Shown piece by piece: positions 58,301-64,000 of a stretch of 64,000 bases of DNA. Both the position numbers and the translations under genes were made by a program. This stretch comes from Stenopsyche tienmushanensis (Eukaryota; Arthropoda; Insecta; Trichoptera; Stenopsychidae): positions 1 through 64,000 of the forward strand of contig WACJ01000343.1 of NCBI GenBank assembly GCA_008973525.1. Direction: 5' to 3'. Position 1 is the first letter of the stretch. Each line of letters begins with the position of its first letter. The notes under the pieces were generated by a model. It searched no databases. It worked only from the letters and a program-made list of their open reading frames with translations, and was not told where the DNA came from.

Positions 58301-60055
58301 AAATTATTCACATGTATTAGATGATCTTCAACTTATGCTGCCAACTCTTGGTATATCAGTAAAGTATTTTTTTAAATTATTATTCACACCTAGGTTGATA
58401 CAAGTATATGGTCAACCCGTAGTGACATGTTATGGTATTGGACGGATACTAAAAATAGGCCTTGAACGCCGAAAAGGCACCGGGGCTGACCACCAAGTCC
58501 CTGTGGCCAAGAGGTCCAGAAAAAGGACCTCTGATACGGCACAGGAGCGCCTCTTTCTAGGTCGACATGCCCAAACACGACCGCACACACAGTCCGAACT
58601 ATCTTTTAGTTTCATTTTTGCCGGTTATGCCGCAAAACGGCCGTGCCTCGTCAGGAACTGGGAAGTCCAGTGATCGGGATCAACCCATTCGGCGCGTTCC
58701 AAATCGGCAATTGCCGCGTTTCTAGTCCACCTTTTGGTGGCAATAGGATCCGTAAGAATTCCATCTAGTTCCTCAGTTGATAGAGTGGATTTACCAACGT
58801 CAATTATTCTACGTGCTTTTTTAAGGTGCCTCACTGCCTTTATTTGCAATTTTAAGTATAGTGGCATGATCCCTGCAAGGACAATAAAAACCAATCGCAG
58901 AAAGAAATGCAATAAGAAGATTTAATGAATATGGTCTGTAAGCCGAAGAAAAGACATGGCAAAATTAAAAGAGCATTATCATTTGTATCTGCAAGCATCG
59001 TCTAAACGCTTCTTTAAGAATATAAATGTCACTCGGCACAACAATAATAATGTCGCTTTCTGCAATTCCCACAATTTTCCGGCACACAAACCTGGATTAA
59101 GTAAAATTTCAACATGATAATATATCACGTTAAAAGCCATGAAACGATTCGAATATAGCAGCTAGAGATACTGAGGTGACTTTTAGCAATCCTTTTTATG
59201 GAACTTTTTGGGAATTTTATGGAACCATTTTGACGTGATTTTTCATAGCGAATATGTGTAGATTTGAACTCATGACGATTGAGTTACCAGTCCGACCGCT
59301 TAATCGCGAGACTACCTACAGATTCAATTCAATTAGATTAACAACATTACCAAACGAGAACCTGCGCACTTAATTTAGTACGCTCGCTGCAAATAAAAGC
59401 GCTCGGAAGCGCCCGATCAGAAATAAATAAATTCCGAGCGACGAATGCAAATTTAATCAGAGCACCCCGTGGAAACTTCCTGGAATCGGAAGCCTCCAAT
59501 TTAGCAGGAGCCGCAGCCAAATCGACTCGTATTTATGGCCGTTCAGCTTCCGGCGATACCGGCTGTCAAAACCACGATATAGTTCGCAAACAGTTTCGAA
59601 TCGATTCGATTTGTCAAGATTCGTGCTCGTGTGTAACGCGAAACCCGTGCGAAATGTGTACGTACGAAACGACAATAATTGAAAGCATTTTTCAGTGGGG
59701 TGCAGTCATCGAAGAGCCTGGCAGTATTACGTGGAATCTATAAAGAATCCTTTGGGATTTCCAGCCAGGAGATGTCCATCTCCGCCGTGCAGAAGTCGAG
59801 CTTTTGCGTATATGGGAATGGCAGCAACGCCAAAGTAAGTGAATATTAGATATTTTCATAATTATGTTATATTTTGGGTATACAAACAGTAGATAAATAA
59901 AAGTTTGAAACTAATGGAACTTGGTCTGCAATTCAAAGAAAACGTACAACTTTATACTGAATTATGTTAAATATTGATTTGTTTTTATTTGCAGCGATCG
60001 AGGGAAGTTTTTTTTGATAACAAATCCTAGCGAGCCATTTGCGAGAAATATTTGA
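22346..60055 (+). CDS. Secreted neutral lipase, pancreatic-lipase family, eight exons over 37.7 kb
   Basis: Probable extracellular triacylglycerol lipase or phospholipase A1-type enzyme. Coding exons are 22346-22397, 37718-37817, 38344-38489, 46275-46341, 46417-46604, 48573-48785, 59696-59834 and 59995-60055. All seven junctions agree in phase, giving 966 coding bases and 321 residues, typical of insect neutral lipases. The order is: signal peptide (MVLLLTAAVCQISSLLL); a Cys-rich segment GDCLKCCPID; the first strand and oxyanion region VVYLHGFTE; NIILVDWGAL; SAVRNTARAA; the nucleophile elbow GFSLGAEAAG with catalytic Ser; LDPAFPLY with catalytic Asp; HTNAG, then GDVDFYPN; and GCSHRRAWQYYVESI with catalytic His. 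It ends FFLITNPSEPFARNI. All triad residues are present, so the enzyme is likely active. Exon 1 is assigned by its signal peptide, start context and phase; the 15.3-kb gap makes it the least certain part. Substrate is unknown. Confidence 0.85.
22833..23550. mobile_element. GTGCG inverted-repeat element, long copy
   Basis: Left end ACACTCAAACCTCTTTTTGT and right end CCGCACAAAAAAACATCTAA, then GTGTA, are inverted repeats. The internal GCGGTTTTTAAAATACATGG and TATATTTTATATAGCTGTTT blocks are shared with other copies. About 718 bp, with no intact transposase visible. Confidence 0.65.
23551..23589. repeat. 39-bp palindrome abutting a GTGCG element
   Basis: ATCGCGTAAGCGACTCGCC at 23551-23569 is nearly the exact inverse of the following bases to 23589, centred on CCGG. 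Its core matches the 16451-16475 palindrome. It would form a stable hairpin and is GC-rich against AT-rich surroundings. Confidence 0.7.
25010..25095 (-). repeat. Repeat D, inverted partial copy
   Basis: On the - strand it reads AATATATAAAAATTAATATC, then GCGCTGCCATACCGTTCATC and GCGATAAAACTTCGTTCAAT, matching the repeat D units at 19.3 and 36.5 kb. Confidence 0.6.
25156..25700 (+). other. Coding-like segment preceding repeat B
   Basis: Two overlapping frames, 25156-25866 (236 codons) and 25238-25672 (144 codons), are unusually long for this AT-rich DNA, with GC near half. I recognise no domain in either. Directly followed by repeat B, so probably an internal part of the same mobile element. 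Confidence 0.3.
25708..26113 (+). repeat. Dispersed repeat B, copy 2
   Basis: Matches 7503-7876, including TGTTCCACACACCC..TTA.GGGT and CTCATGCTAGCTGGGTTACC. Relative to copy 1 it contains an extra segment around 26018-26050 (CAAGGTTACTTTCGCGC). Confidence 0.7.
27624..27695 (+). tRNA. tRNA-Glu (anticodon TTC)
   Basis: 72 nucleotides with a full cloverleaf: acceptor stem TCCCGTA paired with TACGGGA, discriminator A, anticodon loop CTTTCAC with TTC at 27657-27659, and a canonical box B, GGTTCGATTCC. Box A-like TGGTCTAGTGG is intact. A run of seven T just downstream is a Pol III terminator. No CCA is encoded, as expected in eukaryotes. It lies in lipase intron 1, same strand. Confidence 0.95.
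27845..27960 (-). pseudogene. mariner transposase C-terminal fragment
   Basis: On the - strand a frame reads ELLPHAPYPPDLTLLDYFIF followed by PNLKK and a stop. This is the conserved PPYSPDLAPSDY-FLFPNLKK region of mariner transposases (DD34D class), holding the last catalytic Asp. The rest of the transposase is absent. Confidence 0.8.
28108..28288 (+). repeat. Dispersed repeat A, copy 4
   Basis: Contains CATGATCGTACAAACCATAG, GGCCCCGGGTATGC, AAATGCCGCAAAAAACCCTA, CAACCGGTCCGCTTTTCGG and GCGCCTTGCGATCGGACGCC. It is adjacent to the mariner fragment, but the relation between the two is unclear. Confidence 0.7.
28914..28921 (+). repeat. Left 8-bp target duplication of the hAT element
   Basis: ACGATTAG, repeated exactly at 30782-30789. 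Confidence 0.9.
28922..30781 (+). mobile_element. hAT DNA transposon, 1860 bp, non-autonomous
   Basis: Perfect 12-bp terminal inverted repeats TAGAGATACGTG and CACGTATCTCTA, with a perfect 8-bp duplication ACGATTAG on both sides, diagnostic of the hAT superfamily. Subterminal repeats differ at each end: GCGATAAATGCGAAAT near the left and AGATGCTAAA near the right. It carries a broken transposase gene. The perfect duplication and TIRs imply a fairly recent insertion, later than the LTR it interrupts. Confidence 0.92.
29621..30502 (+). pseudogene. Degenerate hAT transposase with BED-type zinc finger
   Basis: Three successive reading frames (29621-29971, 29916-30167, 30082-30429) carry one protein. 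A BED finger (CRHCNCQLDW, then HIQSNGH) of the CGBP1-like group comes first. Next are blocks IIIVVDDTSDKMG and FVSDLAPYM with two likely catalytic Asp residues, then FKCWAHKISLV. The C-terminal dimerisation motif NSVDVERFFSSYN ends at TGA 30500-30502. Frames shift at least twice and the long insertion domain, with the last catalytic residue, is deleted. It cannot encode an active transposase. Confidence 0.85.
30782..30789 (+). repeat. Right 8-bp target duplication of the hAT element
   Basis: ACGATTAG, identical to 28914-28921. Confidence 0.9.
30950..30957 (+). promoter_or_regulatory. TATA box of the solo LTR
   Basis: TATAAAAG in the 3' half of the LTR, about 45 bases upstream of the hairpin array and 270 upstream of the AATAAA at 31219-31224. 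The spacing suits LTR transcription starting near 30980. Confidence 0.55.
30994..31105 (+). repeat. Three 47-bp tandem repeats with UUCG hairpins in the LTR
   Basis: GTCGAGC-TTCG-GCTCGAC occurs at 30994-31011, 31041-31058 and 31088-31105, at an exact 47-base spacing. Each is a perfect 7-bp stem closed by a C(UUCG)G tetraloop, an especially stable RNA fold. The spacers (GACCGTCGAAGTC, GACCGTCACAGTC) are also similar. Confidence 0.85.
34295..34590 (+). pseudogene. Jockey-like non-LTR retrotransposon reverse-transcriptase fragment
   Basis: Reads ALHSIFRRRSALSASNKLLI, then YKTLIQPT, and after a frame change AAPAWSNISNSNYYKLQIVQ, then NKAVKISLNL. This is the end of the reverse-transcriptase thumb region in jockey/CR1-type LINEs (NKLxLYKxxIRP...W...LQxxQNKxLR). 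Flanks are lost. It lies within the TTAA element at 33892-35161. Confidence 0.75.
34826..35014. repeat. GTGCG family, short copy
   Basis: Ends ACTTTTTTTGTGCGATTTT and CGCACAAAAACAGACCCAAG, then TGTA, are inverted. Internal TTATGCGATTTTTAAAAAT and CGTGGAACGTATCTATCGCA match other copies. Confidence 0.6.
35439..36230 (-). pseudogene. Unrecognised degraded coding-like segment
   Basis: The minus strand carries protein-like text in shifting frames: AENVMWFAFTERIIIFYESR at the 5' side, VRDVGFPRTDVNHYQGKALK and FHQLAVEKIVKGSG in the middle, and LFSGANNFVSKSDVPTGIT toward the end. GC is higher than in the flanks. I cannot name a family. It could be a processed pseudogene or a mobile-element remnant. 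Confidence 0.25.
36510..36781 (+). repeat. Repeat D, head-to-tail pair with CTAGTA end
   Basis: Two units (about 36510-36632 and 36634-36781), each with TAATATATAAAAA, GCC/TTCCATACCGTTCAT and GATTGCGATAAAACTT. The second ends TCGGGTATTTGCTAGTA, which resembles a Helitron 3' end (CTRR) though the hairpin before it is weak. Confidence 0.65.
37215..37290. repeat. GTGCG family, terminal fragment
   Basis: CACTTACACCTTTTTTTGTG, GCTCCGCGGAAAATCGCAC and AAAAGCTATGACTTTCATAG match one end of the family; the rest is missing. Confidence 0.55.
37718..37817 (+). CDS. Lipase exon 2
   Basis: Acceptor TTCTTTGCAG. Encodes GSVVQLSLLPKGDCLKCC and DIRFLFYSR; ends AG before donor GTATGT. IRFLFYSR corresponds to the family's first conserved strand. 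Confidence 0.85.
37863..37933 (-). tRNA. tRNA-Gly (anticodon GCC)
   Basis: 71 nucleotides on the - strand with acceptor stem GCATCGG paired with CCGATGC, discriminator A, box A TGGTTCAGTGG, anticodon loop CTGCCAC with GCC at 37899-37901 (complement), and box B GGTTCGATTCC. A T-rich run follows on the transcribed strand. It lies antisense inside the 526-base intron between lipase exons 2 and 3. Confidence 0.95.
38344..38489 (+). CDS. Lipase exon 3
   Basis: Acceptor TTTTTGCAG. Begins by completing Arg, then DNPYTAEQLL; carries PTVVYLHGFTE (oxyanion-hole strand and HGF motif) and ends in one base before GTAATA. Confidence 0.9.
39219..39404 (+). repeat. LTR-like repeat E, copy 1
   Basis: Shares TGTTATTTTAACAGCGCCAT, CTTGTGGCCCTGCGGAGACA and CTCGTGTGGAATAAAT with copies at 41.3 and 49.4 kb. 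Internally deleted relative to them. Confidence 0.6.
40810..40936. mobile_element. piggyBac-like MITE, 127 bp, TTAA-flanked
   Basis: Perfect inverted ends CTCTTTCAGACCTG and CAGGTCTGAAAGAG, directly bordered by TTAA at 40806-40809 and 40937-40940. The interior is AT-rich and non-coding. Confidence 0.78.
41290..41600 (+). repeat. LTR-like repeat E, copy 2 with downstream leader
   Basis: Contains GATCGCTTCTTGCGCGTGCA, a (CT)n run, GTGTGGAATAAATAGTTATT (polyadenylation-type AATAAA), ATTCGACGCCC and CCAGCAACATCACGGCCCGA. The part after CAACA (41525 on) would be the element's leader. Confidence 0.6.
44006..45211. mobile_element. piggyBac-like element, TTAA-flanked, 1.2 kb
   Basis: TTAA at 44002-44005 and 45212-45215. 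Ends CACTTTCGTGGCCG and CGGCCACGATAGTG are inverted with one mismatch. The left subterminal region repeats GATGCATATGTTGCATCATC-type motifs. The interior contains a nested GTGCG-family copy and no transposase. Confidence 0.7.
44661..45097. mobile_element. GTGCG inverted-repeat element nested in a TTAA element
   Basis: Left end ACACTCAAACCTCTTTTTGT and right end CCGCACAAAAAAAGTTTAAG, then TGTA. Has family-typical internal GCGGTTTTTAAAATCCATGG and CTTTTTCTATGTAAGTCATA. Lies wholly within 44006-45211. Confidence 0.7.
46275..46341 (+). CDS. Lipase exon 4
   Basis: Acceptor TTGCTTGCAG. Completes Ala, then YLSMGDYNIILVDWGALISLP; ends TG before donor GTATGA. NIILVDWGAL is the family's second conserved strand. 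Confidence 0.88.
46417..46604 (+). CDS. Lipase exon 5, catalytic serine
   Basis: Acceptor TATTTTCAG; only 75 bases after exon 4. Completes Trp, then YISAVRNTARAA; contains HVVGFSLGAEAAG with the GxSxG nucleophile and ends GRITG (split codon) before GTATAC. Confidence 0.92.
46605..48572 (+). other. Lipase intron 5 (2.0 kb)
   Basis: Mostly AT-rich with one tandem duplication of about 64 bases at 46972-47088. No gene or transposon seen. Confidence 0.5.
46972..47088 (+). repeat. Diverged tandem duplication, ~64-bp unit
   Basis: TTGGTGTCAGATCTGGAGAT followed by GCCATGGAATA recurs as GTGGTGTCAGATCCGAAGAC with GCCATGGAATA, two copies. Confidence 0.65.
48573..48785 (+). CDS. Lipase exon 6, catalytic aspartate
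   Basis: Acceptor TTTGTTTTGCAG. Starts LDPAFPLY, where Asp is the second triad member. Contains VDVIHTNAG, GDVDFYPNPSSPIQPGC and ends with one base before GTGAGT. Confidence 0.92.
49361..49790 (+). repeat. LTR-like repeat E, copy 3 (longest)
   Basis: From TGTTATTTTAACAGCG at 49441 to CAGCAACA at 49703 it has LTR character: TGTT...AACA ends and AATAAA at about 49630. The following ATCACGGCCCGATAGAAG and GGCCATCCCGATGAGCAC are shared with the 41-kb copy. Class uncertain; the TGTT/AACA ends would fit a copia-type LTR of about 263 bp. Confidence 0.6.
51869..52123 (+). repeat. Dispersed repeat A, copy 5 (empty site for the foldback)
   Basis: Begins GTGGCTTCCGCGATCGTA, contains GTCCACTTTTCGGACCGCTG and TCGCGATCGGATGCCATGCC, then GATAACGAAGAAAA and ACGGACAGAGTCAATCAGTG. 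The last segment is uninterrupted where copy 2 carries the 213-bp foldback. Confidence 0.72.
52600..52662 (+). repeat. Short dispersed repeat (pair with 38840-38930)
   Basis: AAGGCGCGCCGTACCCATCC, then CATAACACCCATCCTATTC and TTTTAAATTGTCC, also occur at about 38846-38922 with small changes. Class unknown. Confidence 0.5.
52851..53541. repeat. GTGCG family, long diverged copy
   Basis: CCTCTTTTTGTGCGATTTCG at the left and TCATAGCTTTTTTGTGCGG at the right, with the family's internal blocks. It also shares TTTGTGATTATTTTTTTTAG and GACATCTTTACTAATTATGA with the 22.8-kb copy. The right terminus is eroded. Confidence 0.6.
55128..55173 (+). repeat. 23-bp tandem duplication
   Basis: TGTTTCTGAAGTCGATGCAC recurs directly as TGTTTCTGAAGTCGTTGCAC, two adjacent 23-base units with one mismatch. 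Confidence 0.75.
56841..57010 (-). mobile_element. Probable 3' end of an RTE-type LINE
   Basis: An (ATC)n run followed by CAGCCACTAACAGTCCACTA and TATGGGCCTCTTCAAT. On the minus strand this reads as the 3' tail ending in (GAT)n that is typical of RTE-clade LINEs in insects. No reverse transcriptase is visible upstream. Confidence 0.45.
58400..58912 (-). pseudogene. LINE ORF2 C-terminal fragment
   Basis: A minus-strand frame reads ADLERAEWVDPDHWTSQFLT, RHGRFAA, then a stop. After a frameshift it continues MKLKDSSDCVCGR. The pattern LTxHGxF-x-Y...S-x-C-x-CG is the RNase H-distal zinc-knuckle region at the end of many I/jockey/R1-type LINE ORFs. Clade not determined. Confidence 0.5.
59255..59330 (-). 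repeat. tRNA-derived SINE head
   Basis: On the minus strand TAGTCTCGCGATTAAGCGG resembles box A and GAGTTCAAATC box B, separated by TCGGACTGGTAACTCAATCG, like a tRNA-related SINE promoter. The stems are imperfect, so it is not a functional tRNA. The body is not defined. Confidence 0.45.
59696..59834 (+). CDS. Lipase exon 7, catalytic histidine
   Basis: Acceptor GCATTTTTCAG. Completes Val, then GCSHRRAWQYYVESI, where His is the third triad member; followed by FPARRCPSPPC and MGMAATP. Ends in two bases before the strong donor GTAAGTG. Reading through the donor would give a TAA, a possible alternative short end. Confidence 0.88.
59995..60055 (+). CDS. Lipase exon 8, C-terminus
   Basis: Acceptor GTTTTTATTTGCAG. 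Phase fits exon 7. Encodes DRGKFFLITNPSEPFARNI then TGA at 60053-60055. The motif G-x-[FY]-[FY]-L-x-T-N-x-x-x-P-[FY] is typical of the end of insect neutral lipases. Confidence 0.85.
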
Positions 60056-60960
60056 TCAACGCAAGAGAAGAGATTAGCATTATTAATGAAATGAGCTTTA
60101 TGAACGTGTCAAGCTGAGCTTACACATTTCTATATTATTTAATTATTAAGCTAGCATTAAGATTATTTTATACGAATTCCAAAGGCGAATATCCTTAATT
60201 CATGCCTCGCGTATAAATTTATGGAGTCGTCTTCGAAAGCTTTAATTCATCTCCGACCTTGAAAAGGCGTCCGAGCATCTTGGCCAAGTAAAAAAAAACC
60301 ACGATATGTTTGTATATTATAGGCATATTTTTATCAAATAAACTGTATACAAGTTTATGGAGGCCGTATTTTATTTATTTCTACCTTAAAAGCCTCTTAG
60401 AAGAACTCGGAATGATTTAATGACGTCGAGTTTCCGCGGGATTGCTGTGGGAATCGAACCGTCAATGGTGGGTCCCGCGAGGCGTTCGATGGCTGCTCGC
60501 TTTATATTTGGATAAACTTAGACATGTTTCAGAACTCGTATATCCTAGAGAAGATACTCGGTAAGTATGTTTTTCATAAATCAACGTAATGCGAAAATCG
60601 TCGACTCTCTTGGAGTTAACTAACGCTCTATTCCATCGAAAATTAATAGCAAATCGGAGAATGTTCGCAAAGTTTTGGATGGCTTCTAGAAACGAAGTTT
60701 TTCCCCTTTATTACTACCATTTTCGTTGCTATATTTTATTTTTTAATATATTACTACGAACAATCGATTTCCTAGAGAGAATAATACAATAAGAAAAAAA
60801 AAAGGATTTTTTTTTGATGTTTCCGATCAATAAGCGATGGTTTAATTAACCCTTAGCGGTCCTAAATAAAAATTCCAGTAGGTCCCTAAATATTTAAGCC
60901 ATTTTTAAGAAAAAAATAATTTTGTATGTCCGTTAGTTTTGCACAAAAATGATTACGAAA
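60056..60960. other. 3' flank of the lipase gene
   Basis: AT-rich downstream region. AATAAACTGT at about 60338 is a possible lipase polyadenylation site. A bend in composition at 60430-60500 (GGGAATCGAACCGTCAATGG) looks slightly like a T-arm but gives no tRNA fold. Confidence 0.35.
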
Positions 60961-61009
60961 AGTCGACATAAGACCCACCGGAATAAATTCGATGTCGAAT
61001 GAGACTCGA

Positions 61010-61650
61010 CATAGGACCGCATTTGCGGTGATGTATTTACTACACCTCGACTTTAATAATGGGAATATCGATATGGAATATAACAGATACGGGGTTCAGA
61101 ATTTTTGTATTCCTCCGTTATACAATTACGAATCACATCAAAGTATTATAGTATATAAGTATTCATCTGCAGCGATGGAAATAAATTATTTGTCGCGAAA
61201 CCAGGAATCTTGTGAGTTTTAGTCCGTGTCTCAGCAGAAAGGAATTTTATCAGACACATTGATGGTGTTATGCGAAAATGGGGGCTCACGCGGTCATCAA
61301 TTCGAACTGACATCAAATATGTAATGACGATACTTCCAACGAGTGTGGAGGCTGAGCGTACATTTTCAGCAGCAAGTTGCCTGGTTTCCAAAATCAGATC
61401 CAGACTAAATGACGAAACAGTTGAAGTTTAATGTTACTTCGGACATATTTTCAAAATTATATTTGATTTTTTTAGTGTTTTATTTATCTATTTTTGAATT
61501 GTATTTTTATATTTTCTTAAATAAATAAAATTATTTCATCTTCAAGTTATTTTTTACATTAAACAAATGGACTTATTAGTAATTTTTGATCAAATTCATC
61601 AATCTAATTTCTTAAACTATTGAAACTTTCGATCCTGGGATTCCGGGACT
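61010..61650 (+). pseudogene. Decayed hAT transposase remnant, copy 2
   Basis: The end of a hAT transposase is readable at 61327-61431: LPTSVEAERTFSAASCLVSK, then IRSRLNDETVEV and TAA, which is the conserved C-terminal dimerisation motif. Upstream frames (YNRYGVQNFCIPP) match the 15.7-kb remnant. The 3' part repeats GGATTCCGGGACTGG and ATCCCGGAATCCCGGGAT, likely the element's terminal region. No intact ORF. Confidence 0.7.
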
Positions 61651-61705
61651 GGTCCCGGGATCGTCTTATTCAATCCCGGAATCCCGGGATCGAAATTTTG
61701 GCTCG

Positions 61706-61840
61706 GGATTGGACTCCATACCGACCGATCACTTCTTGTGCGTGCACCATTGCCGGTTGGGTGGTGACGCGCAGGAGACGGGGAGAGTCGTCGGTTGGCC
61801 TTGGCTGCGGGAGGACGTCCTTCTCGCAGCCAGATTACTT
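61706..61840 (+). repeat. LTR-like repeat E, copy 4 (partial)
   Basis: ATACCGACCGATCACTTCTT, GTGCGTGCACC.TTGCCGGTTG and GCGCAGGAGACGGGGAGAG match the middle of repeat E. It lacks both ends and directly abuts the hAT remnant terminus. Confidence 0.55.
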
Positions 61841-64000
61841 TTTCACTATTATTATTTTTAAAATACTAAATAAGTGTCTTATGTACGATGTGTACATTTT
61901 CTATTGGAAAAAAAAGTGAGTGAAAAATTCTTTATTTCAAATTTCGAGTATAAAACCTGAAAAACGCGCGAAATTAAATACGAGCTGGCGCTTCCCCTAC
62001 CCAAAAAAAAAAGGCATGGAAAGGGTTAAATGATAGTAGTTAAGTAATTTACTGTGAACTGTATGAACGGATAAAATGTGGTCGAAGAATCCTGGTAGAT
62101 GGATTTTTATTAAGCTGTATAGTTCGTCAGAAAAAGCTATTTAGTTTTTCATGGCAAAAAATGGACATGGAATTATTTCCTTATCTACTTCGAGTGATCG
62201 AGTATGGTCGAGGAAGGTGTCGACCGAAGATTCGGGGCAAAAGGGTAATTAGAATAATCAGCCCTATCGCCGTCGGGCGAAAGTATCAGGTGGTCGAAGA
62301 AAGGGGGTCGGAGTCTCATCCATCACGCCGGATGGACTTCCGTGGAAATTTGTGCCTTTGCCGCCACAAAGTCTGGTCGTGTAGAAAGGCTTGAATTTGT
62401 CGAAAGGCCGAAAAAGTCAAGGCCTCCCCCAAAAGAGATCGATACAAAAACTATTCTCCGCCAGGGGTCACTTTGCTCGAGCATCTCCAAAGACACGCCG
62501 AAACGGCACAGACGAGACGAAACAAAAAGGGGGCGAACGCATTCTCAGCCCCCCGAGACGTTGCAAAACATCCCCGGGGAATTCGATCGCTGGAAAATCC
62601 ATTATTTTTTGCTCAGACGTATAAAACTCCGATCAATCAATCACGATAGATCTGATAGCCGAAGCCGACGTTCACATTTTTTCCCGCAACTTTCAAAGTA
62701 CAGTAGACAATAAATCATCACCGGATAGAGAAATAAATATTTGGACGTCGCTTATCGAAGATGGCGTCGGACTCGGCCGGAAGTCGCCGACTTGGGGTCT
62801 ATTTTTCAGTTTGTGCCCTTTTTTTCAGTTGGGGGTCGCGTGATGTGGTTACTTCCTCCGATAAAACGGCCAAAACAAGGGCAAGGCGAGCATAATGGGA
62901 GAGCGTTTATATCAGGCTAATGGTGATAACATAAGCCGCTTATGTAATCATAATAAGACTCTAATCGATAGACGAATATAAGAAAACAAGCGTCGGATCC
63001 CTGAAAAGGAACCACTTTCATCCCCCGCCCCGAGACGACATTGTGACATTTTATATTATTCCACTTTAATACCACATTAACGTTCGTACGCTCTCTCCTC
63101 ATGACTCCGGTCTTCTTTTTATTGGCCGAGTTATCTCAGTCTCCATTATTTTTATATCAGGGCTTCGCAAAAAACATCGGGAGGATTCATGAAGAATTTA
63201 CACAATGCCGTCTTAAATATATTCATAGCAGTCCAGGAAGAATAAAATGACACGCGACGGTCATAAAATTGCACAAGATATTCGCCACGTTCTTGGGGTG
63301 GCGTTTTCTCCCGTTTGTTCGTATAGGGCTGTGACCGGACCGGAGTGGGACGGGAGACCGGAGGATAAATCTCTAGCCATCATCCCCTGGAGAGCATTTC
63401 TGACGAGTTTTGCGACAACTTTCCTAAATGGCGAACCGAAACTTGTAACTGAAAGCGCCCCTTCGAATTTTCTATTTTGAATTTATGGAATATTTAGAAT
63501 CGCACGAGGGATACAATTTTTTTCTGTTTTAACTTTTCGGATTTGCGGAACCTCGTTTCGCAACTTGGCTGTTCCGATTTTCATAATACGACGACTCTAA
63601 TATCAGATTTGTTTCGTATCATATTAAAAACAATTTGACTGAAAGCGAGAGTTCCAGTTTTTTTTTCTGACCATATCCACTGAGACACAACAAGATTTTT
63701 GTAACGACAAAGTTCTAATGAGAAAACGAGAGAAATGTTCCAATGAGAAGACGTGTTTAACTTTAGCAAAGATTCACGCAAACGTATCAAAAAAGAAAAA
63801 TGACAGTTGCATGTGGAGATCGCAAGGTGCAGAGATTCTATCCTTACCTGTTGATCCTAACTGATTTGTGAGGTTTGTAAGATTTGTACTGATTTGTTTC
63901 AAAACAACTTTATAAAATAATATACAAAACTCTTATTTAATAAAGTAAGGAATAAATCGTATCAAAATAGAGGTTTAAAGACAATAAAACTGTCAGTCAC
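61841..64000. other. Distal stretch with no gene supported
   Basis: From about 62160 to 63480 GC and CpG are higher than usual and several chance frames reach 77-123 codons, but none shows a domain. It could be the promoter or first exon region of a gene lying to the right. The last 500 bases are AT-rich. Confidence 0.35.

Larger units (their letters stand above)
48786..59695 (+). other. Lipase intron 6 (10.9 kb)
   Basis: Donor GTGAGT, acceptor TTTTTCAG, phase 1. Holds repeat E, repeat A, a GTGCG copy, RTE and LINE fragments and a SINE-like piece. Stretches 49910-51868, 53545-56840 and 57100-58390 show no gene that I can support. Confidence 0.5.

Noticed and set aside
60430..60510. tRNA-like GGGAATCGAACCGTCAATGG on the - strand
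   Set aside because: Box B-like sequence but no acceptor, D or anticodon stems can be paired.
62161..62713. Candidate exon MDMELFPYLLRVIEYGRGRC with a GT after it
   Set aside because: No continuing exon in phase, no recognised protein; CpG-rich composition alone explains long frames.

Overview
The window is AT-rich nuclear DNA from an animal, almost certainly an insect. Genes are split by GT-AG introns, two eukaryotic tRNA genes with T-run terminators are present, and mariner, hAT, piggyBac-like, LTR and non-LTR element remains make up much of the non-coding part. I cannot fix the order from the sequence; there is no operon, CRISPR or prokaryotic signal.

Three protein genes can be assembled exon by exon with matching splice phases. 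(1) At 878-1912 on the + strand, a complete three-exon gene for mitochondrial complex I subunit NDUFB5 (179 residues). (2) At 5006-6919 on the - strand, convergent with it, the last six coding exons (434 residues) of a RING-finger protein with SASxYS repeats, a Gly/Cys-rich segment and a Lys/Glu-rich charged tail; its 5' exons are not identified. (3) From 22346 to 60055 on the + strand, an eight-exon gene for a secreted neutral lipase of the pancreatic-lipase family (321 residues). Its signal-peptide exon lies 15.3 kb upstream of exon 2 and another intron is 10.9 kb long. The Ser-Asp-His triad is complete.

Two tRNA genes sit inside lipase introns: tRNA-Glu(TTC) at 27624-27695 (+) and tRNA-Gly(GCC) at 37863-37933 (-).

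The rest is repeat-rich. The best-defined elements are: a solo LTR with 4-bp target duplication (28718-31464) split by a degenerate hAT element with perfect 12-bp TIRs and a perfect 8-bp duplication (28922-30781); a 213-bp foldback element flanked by TTA (14122-14334), whose empty site survives in another repeat copy at about 52.1 kb; and four TTAA-flanked piggyBac-like elements (11167-11321, 33892-35161, 40810-40936, 44006-45211). There are also at least seven copies of a terminal-inverted-repeat family ending in TTTTTGTGCG, and hAT, mariner, jockey-like, RTE-like and other LINE fragments. Several dispersed families remain unclassified. The LTR carries three 47-bp tandem repeats, each with a C(UUCG)G hairpin, placed just downstream of its TATA box.

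I see no wholly new multi-gene system. The parts most worth checking are the LTR hairpin array, the nested insertions, the foldback with its empty site, the RING protein architecture and the very long lipase gene.
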